From contig NZ_JARBAX010000001.1 of assembly GCF_028807635.1 (NCBI RefSeq), positions 2,452,001 to 2,516,000 of the forward strand: a DNA stretch of 64,000 nt, in the 5' to 3' direction. The notes below the pieces were generated by a model, which worked only from the letters and a program-made list of their open reading frames with translations, was not told the DNA's origin and did not search any database. Position numbers and translations under genes: made by a program. Of the stretch, positions 9,667 to 17,649 are shown piece after piece. The stretch's first letter is position 1; every line of letters begins with the position of its first letter. Source of the stretch: Streptomyces spiramyceticus. GTDB taxonomy: Bacteria; Actinomycetota; Actinomycetes; Streptomycetales; Streptomycetaceae.

Positions 9667-10785
9667 TTACGCGGAGGGGATCACTCGTCTCAGTTCAATC
9701 ACCCGTCCTGGGTGGGTAAGCCACACTTCCTGACCGCGCGGACTGACGGTCAGTCCGAATGCGTCAGCGGTCGGCGAGCCGAGACCCACGTAATCCTGGT
9801 ACGCCGTCTCGATGTCCCACCACAGGTCTCGCTCGCCGTACTGCCACGCCTCGCCGGCCTCGGCACAGGCGCCCGAACCTGCCTGGTCCATCAGCCACAC
9901 GGTGATCGTGCCGTCCTCTTCGGCGTGGACCATCGAGACGCCGGGCACCCGAGCGCCCGCGTAGATGGAGAAGCCGACGGTGAGCAGGAGCCGAGGGTCA
10001 ATGTTGGTGTCACTGCGGCGGCCCGGTCCTTCGGCCAGCGGTGGGCGTGCGGGGGCTCGGTGAGATCTCATCGGCATGTACGACACACCGCCCCGGAATG
10101 GGCCTGACGCGATGCCTCCCTCCTGGATCGACAGCTGGACGATCGCGCCGCTCCAGAACTCCCCTGTCGTAGGCGCGACCAGAACGCCGCCCGGTTTCAC
10201 CTGCCGCACCAACTCATGCGGTACGCGGCGCAGTGCGCACGTGGAGATGAGCCGGTCGTACGGCGCTTCGTCCGCATAGCCGTGCTCGCCGTCGGCCACC
10301 ACCACCGTGGGCGCATAGCCCAGGGCCGCCAGGTTGTCCTTCGCCTGGTGAGCCAGAGGCGGGTCGATCTCCAGGCTGAAGACGTGCTCGTCGCCCAGGC
10401 GCTCGGAGAGAAGCGCCGCGACGTAACCGGTAGCGGTGCCGATCGCCAGCACCTTGGTGCCGTCCTCCACATTCAGGTGCTGAAGCATGGTGGCGACCAT
10501 CCCGGGGTGGCTGTTGGAGGACGTGGCCACCCCGGGACCGTCGGCCGCCCCGTCGTCGATCTGGGTCACCACCGGCTCGTTGCTGTAGACGAGCTGCCAC
10601 CACTCAGCCTCCGTGCTGACCGGCTCGCACCGCTCCGGCTCCTGGCGCCAGACCGTCGGTGGGATGAAGCGGTGGCGAGGGACTCGCTCCCAGACCTCGC
10701 GCCAACGCTCGGACAAGAGGCCCTGCTTGGCCAGTAACTCGACGAGCGCGGCGTGCTGTGGGTGCACCTGCACGGTGCTGCCCAC
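9667..10785 (-). CDS. PIMT-fold SAM-dependent O-methyltransferase, peptide-modifying type
   Basis: 372 residues. The N-terminal about 210 residues are like protein-L-isoaspartate O-methyltransferase: RVPRHRFIP, a SSNSHPGMVATML segment equivalent to the SQP..VA loop, SAM motif I VLAIGTATGYVAALLSERLG, and RVPHELVRQVKPGGVLVAP. A further about 160-residue C-terminal domain is not part of housekeeping PIMT. Stand-alone or RiPP-linked enzymes of this type methylate Asp in short precursor peptides (imiditides, and the partner methylases of graspetides and lanthipeptides). Here GTG 10785 starts 2 nt after the stop of a 38-codon peptide gene, within a minus-strand operon below an XRE regulator gene. 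Codon 17 (10737-10735) is TTA, so translation should need the bldA tRNA. The substrate is inferred. Confidence 0.85.
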   Translation of the reverse strand: MGSTVQVHPQHAALVELLAKQGLLSERWREVWERVPRHRFIPPTVWRQEPERCEPVSTEAEWWQLVYSNEPVVTQIDDGAADGPGVATSSNSHPGMVATMLQHLNVEDGTKVLAIGTATGYVAALLSERLGDEHVFSLEIDPPLAHQAKDNLAALGYAPTVVVADGEHGYADEAPYDRLISTCALRRVPHELVRQVKPGGVLVAPTTGEFWSGAIVQLSIQEGGIASGPFRGGVSYMPMRSHRAPARPPLAEGPGRRSDTNIDPRLLLTVGFSIYAGARVPGVSMVHAEEDGTITVWLMDQAGSGACAEAGEAWQYGERDLWWDIETAYQDYVGLGSPTADAFGLTVSPRGQEVWLTHPGRVIELRRVIPSA

Positions 10786-10787
10786 CG

Positions 10788-10904
10788 TCAGTCCCCCGCC
10801 TGGCTGGTGACCTTGGGCGGCGGTCCGTCAGGGGACGGCGGAGGGGGCGGTGGGGTCCATGGTTTGTCGGAGGGCGGGCCAGCGTGCTTACCGTCATCGG
10901 ACAT
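10788..10904 (-). CDS. 38-residue proline-rich peptide, candidate substrate of the adjacent methyltransferase
   Basis: A short gene found by reading the sequence. ATG 10904 is preceded by GGGAGAG 5 nt upstream, and the TGA at 10790-10788 lies 2 nt before the methyltransferase GTG, so the two are translationally coupled. The peptide begins MSDDGKHAGPPSDKPW, continues with a TPPPPPPSPDGPPP tract and ends KVTSQAGD. It has four Asp, three of them in Asp-Gly, Asp-Asp or Asp-Lys contexts, and no Cys. Asp-Gly is the favoured site for methylation-driven succinimide formation by PIMT-type enzymes. A RiPP precursor is therefore a reasonable hypothesis; a small regulatory or accessory protein is the alternative. 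Confidence 0.65.
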   Translation of the reverse strand: MSDDGKHAGPPSDKPWTPPPPPPSPDGPPPKVTSQAGD

Positions 10905-10996
10905 GTGACTCTCCCGGTTCGATGTGATGGGTGAAGAGGCCTGCCTCGTCCGTCGACCTATCCAGGGCGTGGCAGCCGAGGCAGGAGTCAGGTGGC

Positions 10997-11278
10997 TCAG
11001 CTCGCAGGACTGCGGCCTGCCTCGCCGATCGGATTGTCGAGAGCCGGGGTGACACGCCAGAACGACGTCTGCACGGCCCGATAGCCGCGATGCCCTGGAT
11101 TTAGGCCGGTGTGCTTGAGTGCCCAGATCTCAGCCGGCAGCCGCGAGCCGACAACACAAGCCGGGCTCTCCCCGCACGTCGTGCACTCCACGTCGTGCAA
11201 CGGCTGCTGCGGTGCTCCGTCCTCCGTATCAGCGCCGAGGGTCCAGTCCGCGGCTCGAATGATCGCCTTGACGGTCAC
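10997..11278 (-). CDS. DUF7848-type small conserved protein
   Basis: 93 residues from GTG 11278, which has GAGGGGG about 4 nt upstream and overlaps the stop of the preceding gene as GTGA. The product has the pattern ADWTLG, ECTTCGES, EIWALKHTGLNPGHRGYR and TSFWRV. The CxxC pair suggests a small metal or redox site. I recognise it as a Streptomyces-restricted family that accompanies XRE regulators; the function is unknown. An upstream open frame to 11470 is antisense noise from the neighbouring gene. Confidence 0.75.
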   Translation of the reverse strand: MTVKAIIRAADWTLGADTEDGAPQQPLHDVECTTCGESPACVVGSRLPAEIWALKHTGLNPGHRGYRAVQTSFWRVTPALDNPIGEAGRSPAS

Positions 11279-11754
11279 CGCGCCCCCTCGACGAGTCGCC
11301 GGTGGCCAAGGTCGATCAGCTCGGACACGGCATGAGGTGAGCACAGATCGCCGGCGCTCTTCAGGGGGACCGACCAATACGGGTCGCTCGTCTCCAGCGT
11401 GGTGCGGTCTGTACGCGGTACGCCGAGCCACGCCCCACCCCCTAGGCACCTGGCGAAGGGCGAGCGCCACGCCTCTGTAGTCCTTGGCGGCACCAGTGCG
11501 TAGAACCAGCGGTGCGGATCATGGATAACCGGGCCGTCGAGGACCTCTCCGAGGAATCCATCGATCACCGCCCAGTCGTTGCTACGTGCTGCGGCGCGCA
11601 CCACCTCGGAAGGAATGCGCACGGCGTCGAACAGGCCGCCCACCCGAAGCATCGCGGGGGCGCCCGTGTCCCACTCCAACTGAGCTTCCTCCGGCGAGGG
11701 CAGTGTGCAAGCAAGCCAGTCGGCGGCACGCGTTCTCACCCCTTCCGTGCTCAC
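11275..11754 (-). CDS. Conserved Streptomyces hypothetical protein (159 aa)
   Basis: GTG 11754 overlaps the stop of the upstream gene (GTGA), and its own stop overlaps the next start (GTGA), so it sits in a tightly coupled operon. The product contains TGAPAMLRVGGLFDAVRIP, DGPVIHDPHRWFYALVPP and AWLGVPR. I recall such sequences as conserved in Streptomyces, with a weak resemblance to the N-terminal domain of primase-polymerase-like proteins. No catalytic motif is certain. Confidence 0.75.
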   Translation of the reverse strand: MSTEGVRTRAADWLACTLPSPEEAQLEWDTGAPAMLRVGGLFDAVRIPSEVVRAAARSNDWAVIDGFLGEVLDGPVIHDPHRWFYALVPPRTTEAWRSPFARCLGGGAWLGVPRTDRTTLETSDPYWSVPLKSAGDLCSPHAVSELIDLGHRRLVEGAR

Positions 11755-11996
11755 GGTCGGCCCCCCAGGAGGCGTGAGGTGGCCCCGAGGGTGATGGCGC
11801 TCGGAAGACTGTCGAGCAATCGCGTCAACGTCGCGTGCAGACCGCGAGCTTCGACGAGGGAGAGGACAAGGTCGACGTCACCCTGCGGCTGGTCGAGGCG
11901 AAATAGAGCAAGCGGTAGCCGAACCTCGCCCGTTCCGCTGTCACTTGTCGCGGTTGCGGCTCGGCGCGGGGATGCGTGCCAGGCTTGGACGGTCAT
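11751..11996 (-). CDS. Small conserved hypothetical protein (81 aa)
   Basis: Chosen start ATG 11996 (MTVQAW) with GGGGG 4 nt upstream; the frame is also open to 12032. The product has a short variable N-terminus and a conserved-looking RLPLALFRLDQPQGDVDLVLS core with helices after it. It is the first small gene below the XRE regulator gene and overlaps the next gene by 4 nt. Function unknown. Confidence 0.6.
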   Translation of the reverse strand: MTVQAWHASPRRAATATSDSGTGEVRLPLALFRLDQPQGDVDLVLSLVEARGLHATLTRLLDSLPSAITLGATSRLLGGRP

Positions 11997-12053
11997 ACGG
12001 CCCCCGATCGGCGGACTTTGATGGGCCGTCACCGTAGAGCCGTATCCGCCTGA

Positions 12054-12078
12054 GCAGGGGGACAGCCTGTCCCCCTGC
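12054..12078. promoter_or_regulatory. Perfect 25-bp dyad between the XRE regulator gene and the small-gene operon
   Basis: Arms GCAGGGGGACA (12054-12064) and TGTCCCCCTGC (12068-12078) around a 3-nt centre. It lies 15 nt past the regulator stop and about 58 nt before the next start. It could be an intrinsic terminator, but there is no T-run. The perfect symmetry equally fits an operator for the XRE protein controlling the downstream genes. Confidence 0.6.
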
Positions 12079-12092
12079 CCCCAACGGACCCC

Positions 12093-13325
12093 CTACACGG
12101 CGGCTCTGATGCCGACCTTCTCGGCCAGTTGGTCGGCCGCAGGGCGCAGCGCGCGAGGAGCTGTCCGCCAAAGCTCGGCCGCCACCGTCCTCGCCGACGG
12201 GGTGTAGGCCACGGTTTCCTCGCCGATCTTGTGAGCGATCTCCATTACATGCAGAGCAGCGGTGCAGTCACCGCGCTGAAGATGACCGCGGGCGACCTCA
12301 ACCCACAGCCGGGCGCGGCGCTCTGTCGACGGCATGATGTCCGGGTCGAGATCGTCAGCGAGAGCCAGTGCTTTGCCGGACGCGCGCAGATCCGTTGCCA
12401 CCGAGATCGCGTGGAAGTCGACGTTGGCGCGGCCGAAGACTGTTGAGGGATGGACGTACGCGGACGGCAGGGACTTCGCGACCTGGTCGCCCGCATCCCA
12501 GTACCGCCAAGCGTCGCCCTCTCGGCCGTCGCGGGCGCAGGTGACGGCGGCGTGCAGCTGCAGGGCGCCGTAGATACCGCGCCAGTCGTTCGGAGCGCCG
12601 TCGAGGTGTGGCCGTATCAGGGCCGCCGCGTCCATGACCACCCTGAGCGCCTCTTCGGGATAGTCCGTTTCGCGGAGGATGTTGCCCATGTTCCAGGCGG
12701 CGGCCGCAATGGCGGCGGGCTGGTCCGCCTGCTGCGCTGCAGCCAGCGCCCGGTCAGCAACCACCCACGCGAGTTCGGCCGGCGCCACGTATGCGGTGGC
12801 TTGCCCGGTGAGGCGGTAGACGTCGGCGAGGGTGACCAGGGCGGCGCGGCGTTCGTCCCCTTCGAGCGTGCGGGCGGCGGCCTCGGCGTCGCGGATCAGG
12901 TCCGGGAGAAGGGCTCCCACCTCGGTACGGTTGTGCTTCGACGTGTGCCACAGCTTCCAGGTCTGATCGACGCGTCCCTGGAGAGATGCGATGGCCATCG
13001 GCTCCGGACGGTTGGCCGACAGACTGCGGCCCATGACGGCAGACCAAATACCGGGCATGGCAGGGTGGTTGAGCCGACCGAGCGGCACAGGCTGCGTCAC
13101 CTGCGAGGAGCCGCCGGTGATGATCGACAAGTCCGAGACCTGAAGGGCTGCGGCCAGTCGCATCAGTAGGCCGTGGGAGCGGAGCGGCCGATCGCCTGAC
13201 TCGATCTTCTTGAGCCAGTCAGGGCCGCGACCGCACAGACCCGCGAGGACAGGGCGCGACATGCCTCGGGACTCTCGCAGTAGTCGGATGCGCTCGCCGG
13301 TGCTGAGGTCGGTGGGGATGTCCAC
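12093..13325 (-). CDS. XRE-family transcriptional regulator with C-terminal helical-repeat sensor domain
   Basis: 410 residues. GTG 13325 is preceded by GAAGGGG at 5 nt. Residues 10-65 form an HTH_XRE domain (GERIRLLRESRGMSRPVLAGLCGRGPDWLKKIESG). The remaining about 330 residues are Ala- and Leu-rich helices with TPR-like spacing (ADVYRLTGQATAYVAPAELAWVVADRALAAA and similar), a layout typical of actinomycete peptide- or metabolite-sensing regulators. It heads the minus-strand block of small genes and the peptide/methyltransferase pair, and is the obvious candidate controller of them. No signal peptide or membrane segment is seen. Confidence 0.9.
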   Translation of the reverse strand: MDIPTDLSTGERIRLLRESRGMSRPVLAGLCGRGPDWLKKIESGDRPLRSHGLLMRLAAALQVSDLSIITGGSSQVTQPVPLGRLNHPAMPGIWSAVMGRSLSANRPEPMAIASLQGRVDQTWKLWHTSKHNRTEVGALLPDLIRDAEAAARTLEGDERRAALVTLADVYRLTGQATAYVAPAELAWVVADRALAAAQQADQPAAIAAAAWNMGNILRETDYPEEALRVVMDAAALIRPHLDGAPNDWRGIYGALQLHAAVTCARDGREGDAWRYWDAGDQVAKSLPSAYVHPSTVFGRANVDFHAISVATDLRASGKALALADDLDPDIMPSTERRARLWVEVARGHLQRGDCTAALHVMEIAHKIGEETVAYTPSARTVAAELWRTAPRALRPAADQLAEKVGIRAAV

Positions 13326-13443
13326 AGGTGCCCCTTCGTCTGGCCGGTGCCGTCTCGGCCAGCGTACGGCCGCCAGGTGTGCAGAAGGGAGCGTGGCGAT
13401 GCGCTCCCCGCAGAAGCCAGCCGACGCGGGTGCGTGAAGAGGA

Positions 13444-13551
13444 TCAAACATCTTCGTCGTCGTCTTCGTCTGACACTCTCTGACTCTGGGTGACAACGAC
13501 GGTGCGGGTGACTGTCCCGCCTTGATTCTCGTGGGGCGGCTTCTGTTCCAT
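13444..13551 (-). CDS. Candidate 35-residue acidic-tailed peptide
   Basis: Short frame from ATG 13551, upstream of and in the same direction as the XRE regulator gene. The product begins MEQKPPHENQGG, has a TVTRTVVVTQ middle and ends in a strongly acidic SDEDDDEDV tail. AGGG lies only 2 nt before the ATG, so the initiation signal is marginal. It could be a leader or a small protein; it could also be chance. Confidence 0.3.
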   Translation of the reverse strand: MEQKPPHENQGGTVTRTVVVTQSQRVSDEDDDEDV

Positions 13552-13718
13552 GACCCTGAGCCCCCGAGCCCGTCGCGAATCCGCGGTCCACCCCGTGGAC
13601 GAGCCCGACCAAAGAAGAGTCCCGAGCGCTGCGCATCTGAGGAACCGGGTCACGGCTCGTGTCGGTGTACACACGCACCGGGGGACGCCGACAGGAAGGC
13701 CACGGTGTGGTGTCCTGC

Positions 13719-14990
13719 TTACTTCCAGTCTGCGACCTCGTAGGAGGCCTTCGCATTGTGGGAGTTGCCCGGGATGTTCGCCCAGGCGAGGCGGTCGGCC
13801 TTTGCGTAGATGACGCTGAAGCCTTCTTCAGCGCCGACTCGCCACAGCTTCCCGGACTCGAACTCGTACACGTACTGGCCTGCGTCCCCGGCGGCGCTGC
13901 CGTTGCCCCACACGAGGTGATCGTCGGTGGAGCGCAGGAACATCGTGGATGGCCCGGCATGGCCGAGTTTGAACGTGACGGCGTTGTTGGTCTTCAAGTC
14001 GAGCGAGTAGAGCCTTGAATTTGCCTGTTCGGGGTTGGCGATGACCCAGTTCACGCGTGAGGATTTCACGGAGAGCGTGGAAACCTCCTGGCCCGCGGTG
14101 AGTGGGCCGCCTGCGACCAGCCTGTCGGTTCCGTTCGCCTCCCTCTTCCGGATCTCGAAGCGGTCCTTGGGGAAGCCGGGTGCAATGTCTGCCGAGCGGA
14201 CATAGAAGAGCGTGTCACCCACCGCCCGGGGCAGCTTGGCGTGGTCAACAGCCGTTTCCAGGCCCGAACCGCCGGTCAGCTGCCGCGCCACCACCTTGAC
14301 TCCGAACTTCGGTTTGCCGGAGGTCTGGTAGGTGGTGGCCCAGAACGCCTTGGACTGGCCGAGAGACACAGCGGAACTGCCTGAGGGTTCTGGCATCCCC
14401 TGCTGCCTGCCGCTGACAGAGGCGGAGTCTCCCAAGAGGGTGGTGGTCTTGGTGCCTGGATCGTAGGCAAAGACGCACCAGTCGAAGGCGTACAGATTTG
14501 TGCTGGCGGACTCGACCCAGGCAACGGTCCCGTCGCGTTCGTCGGCGTAGACGGCCTGGCGAGGAGTGTTGCGGCACGTGCCGTTCTTGGCGGCGGGGAA
14601 GGGGGAGAAGGACGTCGCGTCCTGGAGGCCAACTCGGCTCTGGCCGATGCGGACTACACCGTCAGTGCTCTTCGGTTCTGAGTTGGCGGCGGCCACCAGC
14701 CGACCGGATGCGGTGATGTCCAGGATGTTCGTCGTGAGGCCCGCACCCAGGTTGGCCTTGGGCGCGTAGCGCGGGTCGTACTGTCGGCCCGCGCTCGCCG
14801 ACCGGGCAGTGTCTGTGCCGATCTCGGATGTCAGGTTGAACGATCTCCCTGCCGCAGGCTTCGTTGCCGTAGGTGCGGTGGGCCGGGCTGAGGGGGTGTC
14901 CCCCGCCGGCGGGCGGGGACTTTCCTCACTGGTACAGGCGGTCAGCCCGACGAGCAGGATCACGATGGGCAGCGCCGGGCTGACTCGCAT
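13719..14990 (-). CDS. Secreted lipoprotein, beta-propeller-like
   Basis: 423 residues with a lipoprotein signal: MRVSPALPIVILLVGLTAC, lipobox LTAC with Cys19. A Pro/Thr/Ser-rich linker follows (about residues 20-55). The rest shows repeated Leu/Trp strands such as GTVAWVESAS, SKAFWATTYQ, SRVNWVIANP and DHLVWGNGS at similar spacing, consistent with a beta-propeller on the outer membrane face. The start is 2 nt from the stop of the C39-like gene upstream, so the two are co-transcribed. No enzymatic motif; a binding or chaperone role for the partner is inference. Confidence 0.8.
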   Translation of the reverse strand: MRVSPALPIVILLVGLTACTSEESPRPPAGDTPSARPTAPTATKPAAGRSFNLTSEIGTDTARSASAGRQYDPRYAPKANLGAGLTTNILDITASGRLVAAANSEPKSTDGVVRIGQSRVGLQDATSFSPFPAAKNGTCRNTPRQAVYADERDGTVAWVESASTNLYAFDWCVFAYDPGTKTTTLLGDSASVSGRQQGMPEPSGSSAVSLGQSKAFWATTYQTSGKPKFGVKVVARQLTGGSGLETAVDHAKLPRAVGDTLFYVRSADIAPGFPKDRFEIRKREANGTDRLVAGGPLTAGQEVSTLSVKSSRVNWVIANPEQANSRLYSLDLKTNNAVTFKLGHAGPSTMFLRSTDDHLVWGNGSAAGDAGQYVYEFESGKLWRVGAEEGFSVIYAKADRLAWANIPGNSHNAKASYEVADWK

Positions 14991-14991
14991 G

Positions 14992-15897
14992 TTAGTAGGC
15001 GTATCCGTTCGACTGGAGGAAGTAGCTGGTGAAGTTGCGGGTGTTGTACGCGAACGTCTTGCTCACGCCGTTCCACACCGTTGTCGAGGGATCTGCCCAC
15101 TTACTGCTTGAGCCGTTGGAGGTGTAGCCGTAGGCGGTTATCCAGTGACCGATCGTCTTGTTGACCGGATGGCCGTTGTAGTGCCGCCCGTTCGCGAACT
15201 CGACGGTGTCCGCAGCGATCGGCATACCGTTGCCGCCGATGCTGTGGAGCATCGTCTTCACGGCGTTCGTGGGTGTCGGCGAAGGGACCTGCACGTACCA
15301 GTTCTGCCCCCGCCACCGGTTGATACCCGTGACGAACTTCTTGGTTCCCCAGTCGGTCACGCGCGCGTTCGCGGTGTTCATGTGAGCGCTGTTCGCCAGG
15401 TTCTGCTGGCTGAAGGCATTGTTGTTGTAGCGGCTCCTGATCGACCCGTTCACGCTCTTGATCATCATGGCTGCGGTCGCCGGCCCGCAGAAGTAGCCTG
15501 TTGCCTGACCGTAGTGCCTCAGCGACAGCGTGCGACTACTGGGCGCCGCGGTGGCGGCATAGGGCGAAGCGGCGTTGAGCTGGGCTGCGCCCTGCTTGTC
15601 CAGCCCATATTTTTGAAGGAACGTCTTCTCCCGCTCGGCGTACTCCGCCTTACTGCTGCGACCCTCGTGGGCACTGAACCACGCGTCGGTCAGCGCGATT
15701 TTCTCCTTGGCCTGCGCGGACAGCTCCTTGCCCTGCTGCGGGCGGGAAACGTCGCCGCCCGTGTAATTACCGACGATTCCGCCGTGGGGTCCTTCCTCGG
15801 CGTGCGCTGCCGGAGCGATCACCATTACCGACCCGACAGCAGTGGTAGTGCAGATGGCGGCGATAATTCCGGATCTTAATTGACGTGGGACCCTCAT
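14992..15897 (-). CDS. Secreted C39-like (papain-fold) protein, bldA-dependent
   Basis: 301 residues from ATG 15897, with GGGGGA 8 nt upstream. Sec signal peptide about residues 1-35, ending APAAHA. After a helical propeptide-like region comes RHYGQATGYFCGPATAAMMI, the catalytic-Cys block of C39_2-type cysteine peptidases. GHWITAYGY holds the His and WADPST the Asp. Related Streptomyces proteins are exported and of unproven activity. Codon 7, inside the signal peptide, is TTA (15879-15877), so expression should wait for bldA tRNA and fit late growth or development. It is coupled to the lipoprotein gene downstream. Confidence 0.85.
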   Translation of the reverse strand: MRVPRQLRSGIIAAICTTTAVGSVMVIAPAAHAEEGPHGGIVGNYTGGDVSRPQQGKELSAQAKEKIALTDAWFSAHEGRSSKAEYAEREKTFLQKYGLDKQGAAQLNAASPYAATAAPSSRTLSLRHYGQATGYFCGPATAAMMIKSVNGSIRSRYNNNAFSQQNLANSAHMNTANARVTDWGTKKFVTGINRWRGQNWYVQVPSPTPTNAVKTMLHSIGGNGMPIAADTVEFANGRHYNGHPVNKTIGHWITAYGYTSNGSSSKWADPSTTVWNGVSKTFAYNTRNFTSYFLQSNGYAY

Positions 15898-16608
15898 TAG
15901 CGCTTTCCCCCTTTGCGTAGACCTAGCGGTGCCTGTCATTCAGAGGACTGCATGAACAGAGCATCCATGTGGCCGCTCGTCGTCCAACACCCTCTGTAGA
16001 CCACAACGAAGCCAACACCTCGTGCGCCTTGACCGTCAACTGCCTTTGCGCTGGTCCCGGCACACCGCAACTTCACGGAAGCAGTAAATTCGCGTCACGG
16101 GAGTTCTAACCGGAAGTTCTAATTGATGCAGGAATCGGGAGGTTGCGCGAACGAGGGAGAGGCAAAGGGAACCTGCCATCCAGTTTCTCCGGCCCACCGT
16201 CGCGCATTGGGTGGCGCAATCTTGCCCCCCGTTTATGCCTCAAAGTCCAGCATCACAAAAGGGCGAAAAATCATTAAAGGTGCATGTGGTCGGTCGCCGA
16301 CAACTCCTACAACTTCTGGCCATGCCTGATGGAAGCGACCGGCGACATGGGCGATTTCCATCAACGCCCGGCTTCCGTTTTTTCCAGCTTTCACCGATGC
16401 CTGTCCCGAGGCGGAGGTCGGCGAGCAGCGAACTCAGCCCTGACGGACACTCGACTTCAGGAGTCCTTGATGCGGCGTTTCCGGCTTCGCATCGCCACAT
16501 CACGAACAGGCACCTGGCCACAGGGCACGTCGTGTCCGCCATCGCCCTAAGCGCCGACTGCCTGGGGGTAGGGGAAGAGAGAAAGCTCCGCCCGGCACGT
16601 CGGCACGC
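15898..16608. other. 711-bp intergenic region, lower GC than its surroundings
   Basis: No convincing gene. The stretch 16070-16290 is distinctly AT-richer and has a near-direct repeat (GGAGTTCTAAC and GGAAGTTCTAAT at about 16099-16122). Open frames at 16123-16329 and 16240-16542 have no recognisable product or ribosome-binding site. It must include the promoter of the C39-like gene. It may be decayed DNA at the right edge of the accessory block. Confidence 0.45.
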
Positions 16609-17448
16609 CTAATCCACGAACAACCCCCGCGCCGCCGCCTTCGCGTCGAACTCCTCCAGCCGCGCCTGCGCGTCCGGCAGGTCGTCGCACATCGCTTCGA
16701 GCAGCACCCGCCCCAGCAGCATCGGCGCGCACGCCGTGTCGAAGGCCAGGCCCGTGCCGACCGCCGCCGGGATCAGCAGGTCGCTGTGCTTGGCCACCGG
16801 CGCGAAGGCGGAGTCGGCGACCGACACGACGGTCAGGCCCTGCGTCCGGGCGTACGCCAGTGCCTCCACGACCTCGCGCGGGTGGCGCGGCAGCGCGAAG
16901 CACAGCAGCGCGGTGGCTCCCGCCCGGCGCGCGGCGTCGATGCGGTCGGCGAGCATCGTGCCGCCCTCGTCGAGGAGGCGTACGTCGGGATGCACCTTGG
17001 CGGCGAAGTACGCGAAGCCGCGGGCCTGCGAGGAGGCGGCGCGCAGGCCCAGCACCGGCAGGGGGCGGGACGCGGCGAGGATGCGGCCGGCCTCCTCCAC
17101 GGGGCTGGGGTCGGCGAGCAGTTCGGCGAGGTGGCGGAGGTTCTCGATCTCGGCCTGGACCGCCTGCTGGTACTCGTTGTACGCATCCTCGCCCCGCGCC
17201 GCGGCCTCGGCGGGGGCGACGTCGCGCAGGTGCTTGCGCAGCGCCGGATAGCCGTCGAAGCCGAGCGCGACGGCGAAGCGGGTGACGGACGGCTGGCTGA
17301 CCCCGGCCAGTTCGGCGAGCTCGACGCTGGACAGGAACGGCACATCGGCGGCCTTGCGCACCATGCAGTGCGCGATACGCCGCTGGGTGGGCGTGAGCCG
17401 ATGCCCTTCGAAGAGCTGCTGCAGTCGTGCGGCAGGGCTGTCGTTCAT
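16609..17448 (-). CDS. MurR/RpiR-family transcriptional regulator
   Basis: 279 residues: an N-terminal HTH_6 domain (about 1-80, with FLSSVELAELAGVSQPSVTRF) and a C-terminal SIS phosphosugar-binding domain (about 120-260). The SIS domain contains VLGLRAASSQARGFAYFAAK and a DLLIPAAV region. ATG 17448 has GAGGGGG at 5 nt. The upstream interval holds a TTGGC...GCCAA dyad around TTTATTCA near 17495-17513, likely its own operator. RpiR proteins usually respond to sugar phosphates; given the hut operon 10 kb away and the shared TATTCA half-site at hutU, control of hut genes is possible but unproven. Confidence 0.9.
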   Translation of the reverse strand: MNDSPAARLQQLFEGHRLTPTQRRIAHCMVRKAADVPFLSSVELAELAGVSQPSVTRFAVALGFDGYPALRKHLRDVAPAEAAARGEDAYNEYQQAVQAEIENLRHLAELLADPSPVEEAGRILAASRPLPVLGLRAASSQARGFAYFAAKVHPDVRLLDEGGTMLADRIDAARRAGATALLCFALPRHPREVVEALAYARTQGLTVVSVADSAFAPVAKHSDLLIPAAVGTGLAFDTACAPMLLGRVLLEAMCDDLPDAQARLEEFDAKAAARGLFVD

Positions 17449-17649
17449 GCCGTCCCCCTCAGGAAGTCCACCACCACAGTCTTACCTCGGGCATTGGCAT
17501 TTATTCAGCCAACCCGAGACCTGCATGACCATATACAGGCGCGGTGGTGGAGGAAACCTGCCCCTCGGGGCGGAGCATAAGAGGGAAGTCCGCGTACGTC
17601 CGGATCAATACGTCCGGATCAATGCGTCCGTATCAAGGGGCCTCGGGAG

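Noticed and set aside
10604..10897. 97-codon minus-strand frame overlapping the peptide gene
   Set aside because: Out of frame with the 38-codon gene and the methyltransferase, Arg/Pro-rich, no start signal; the shorter coupled frame explains the DNA better.
16123..16612. Small frames in the 15.9-16.6 kb interval
   Set aside because: No ribosome-binding site, overlapping each other on both strands, no recognisable product.
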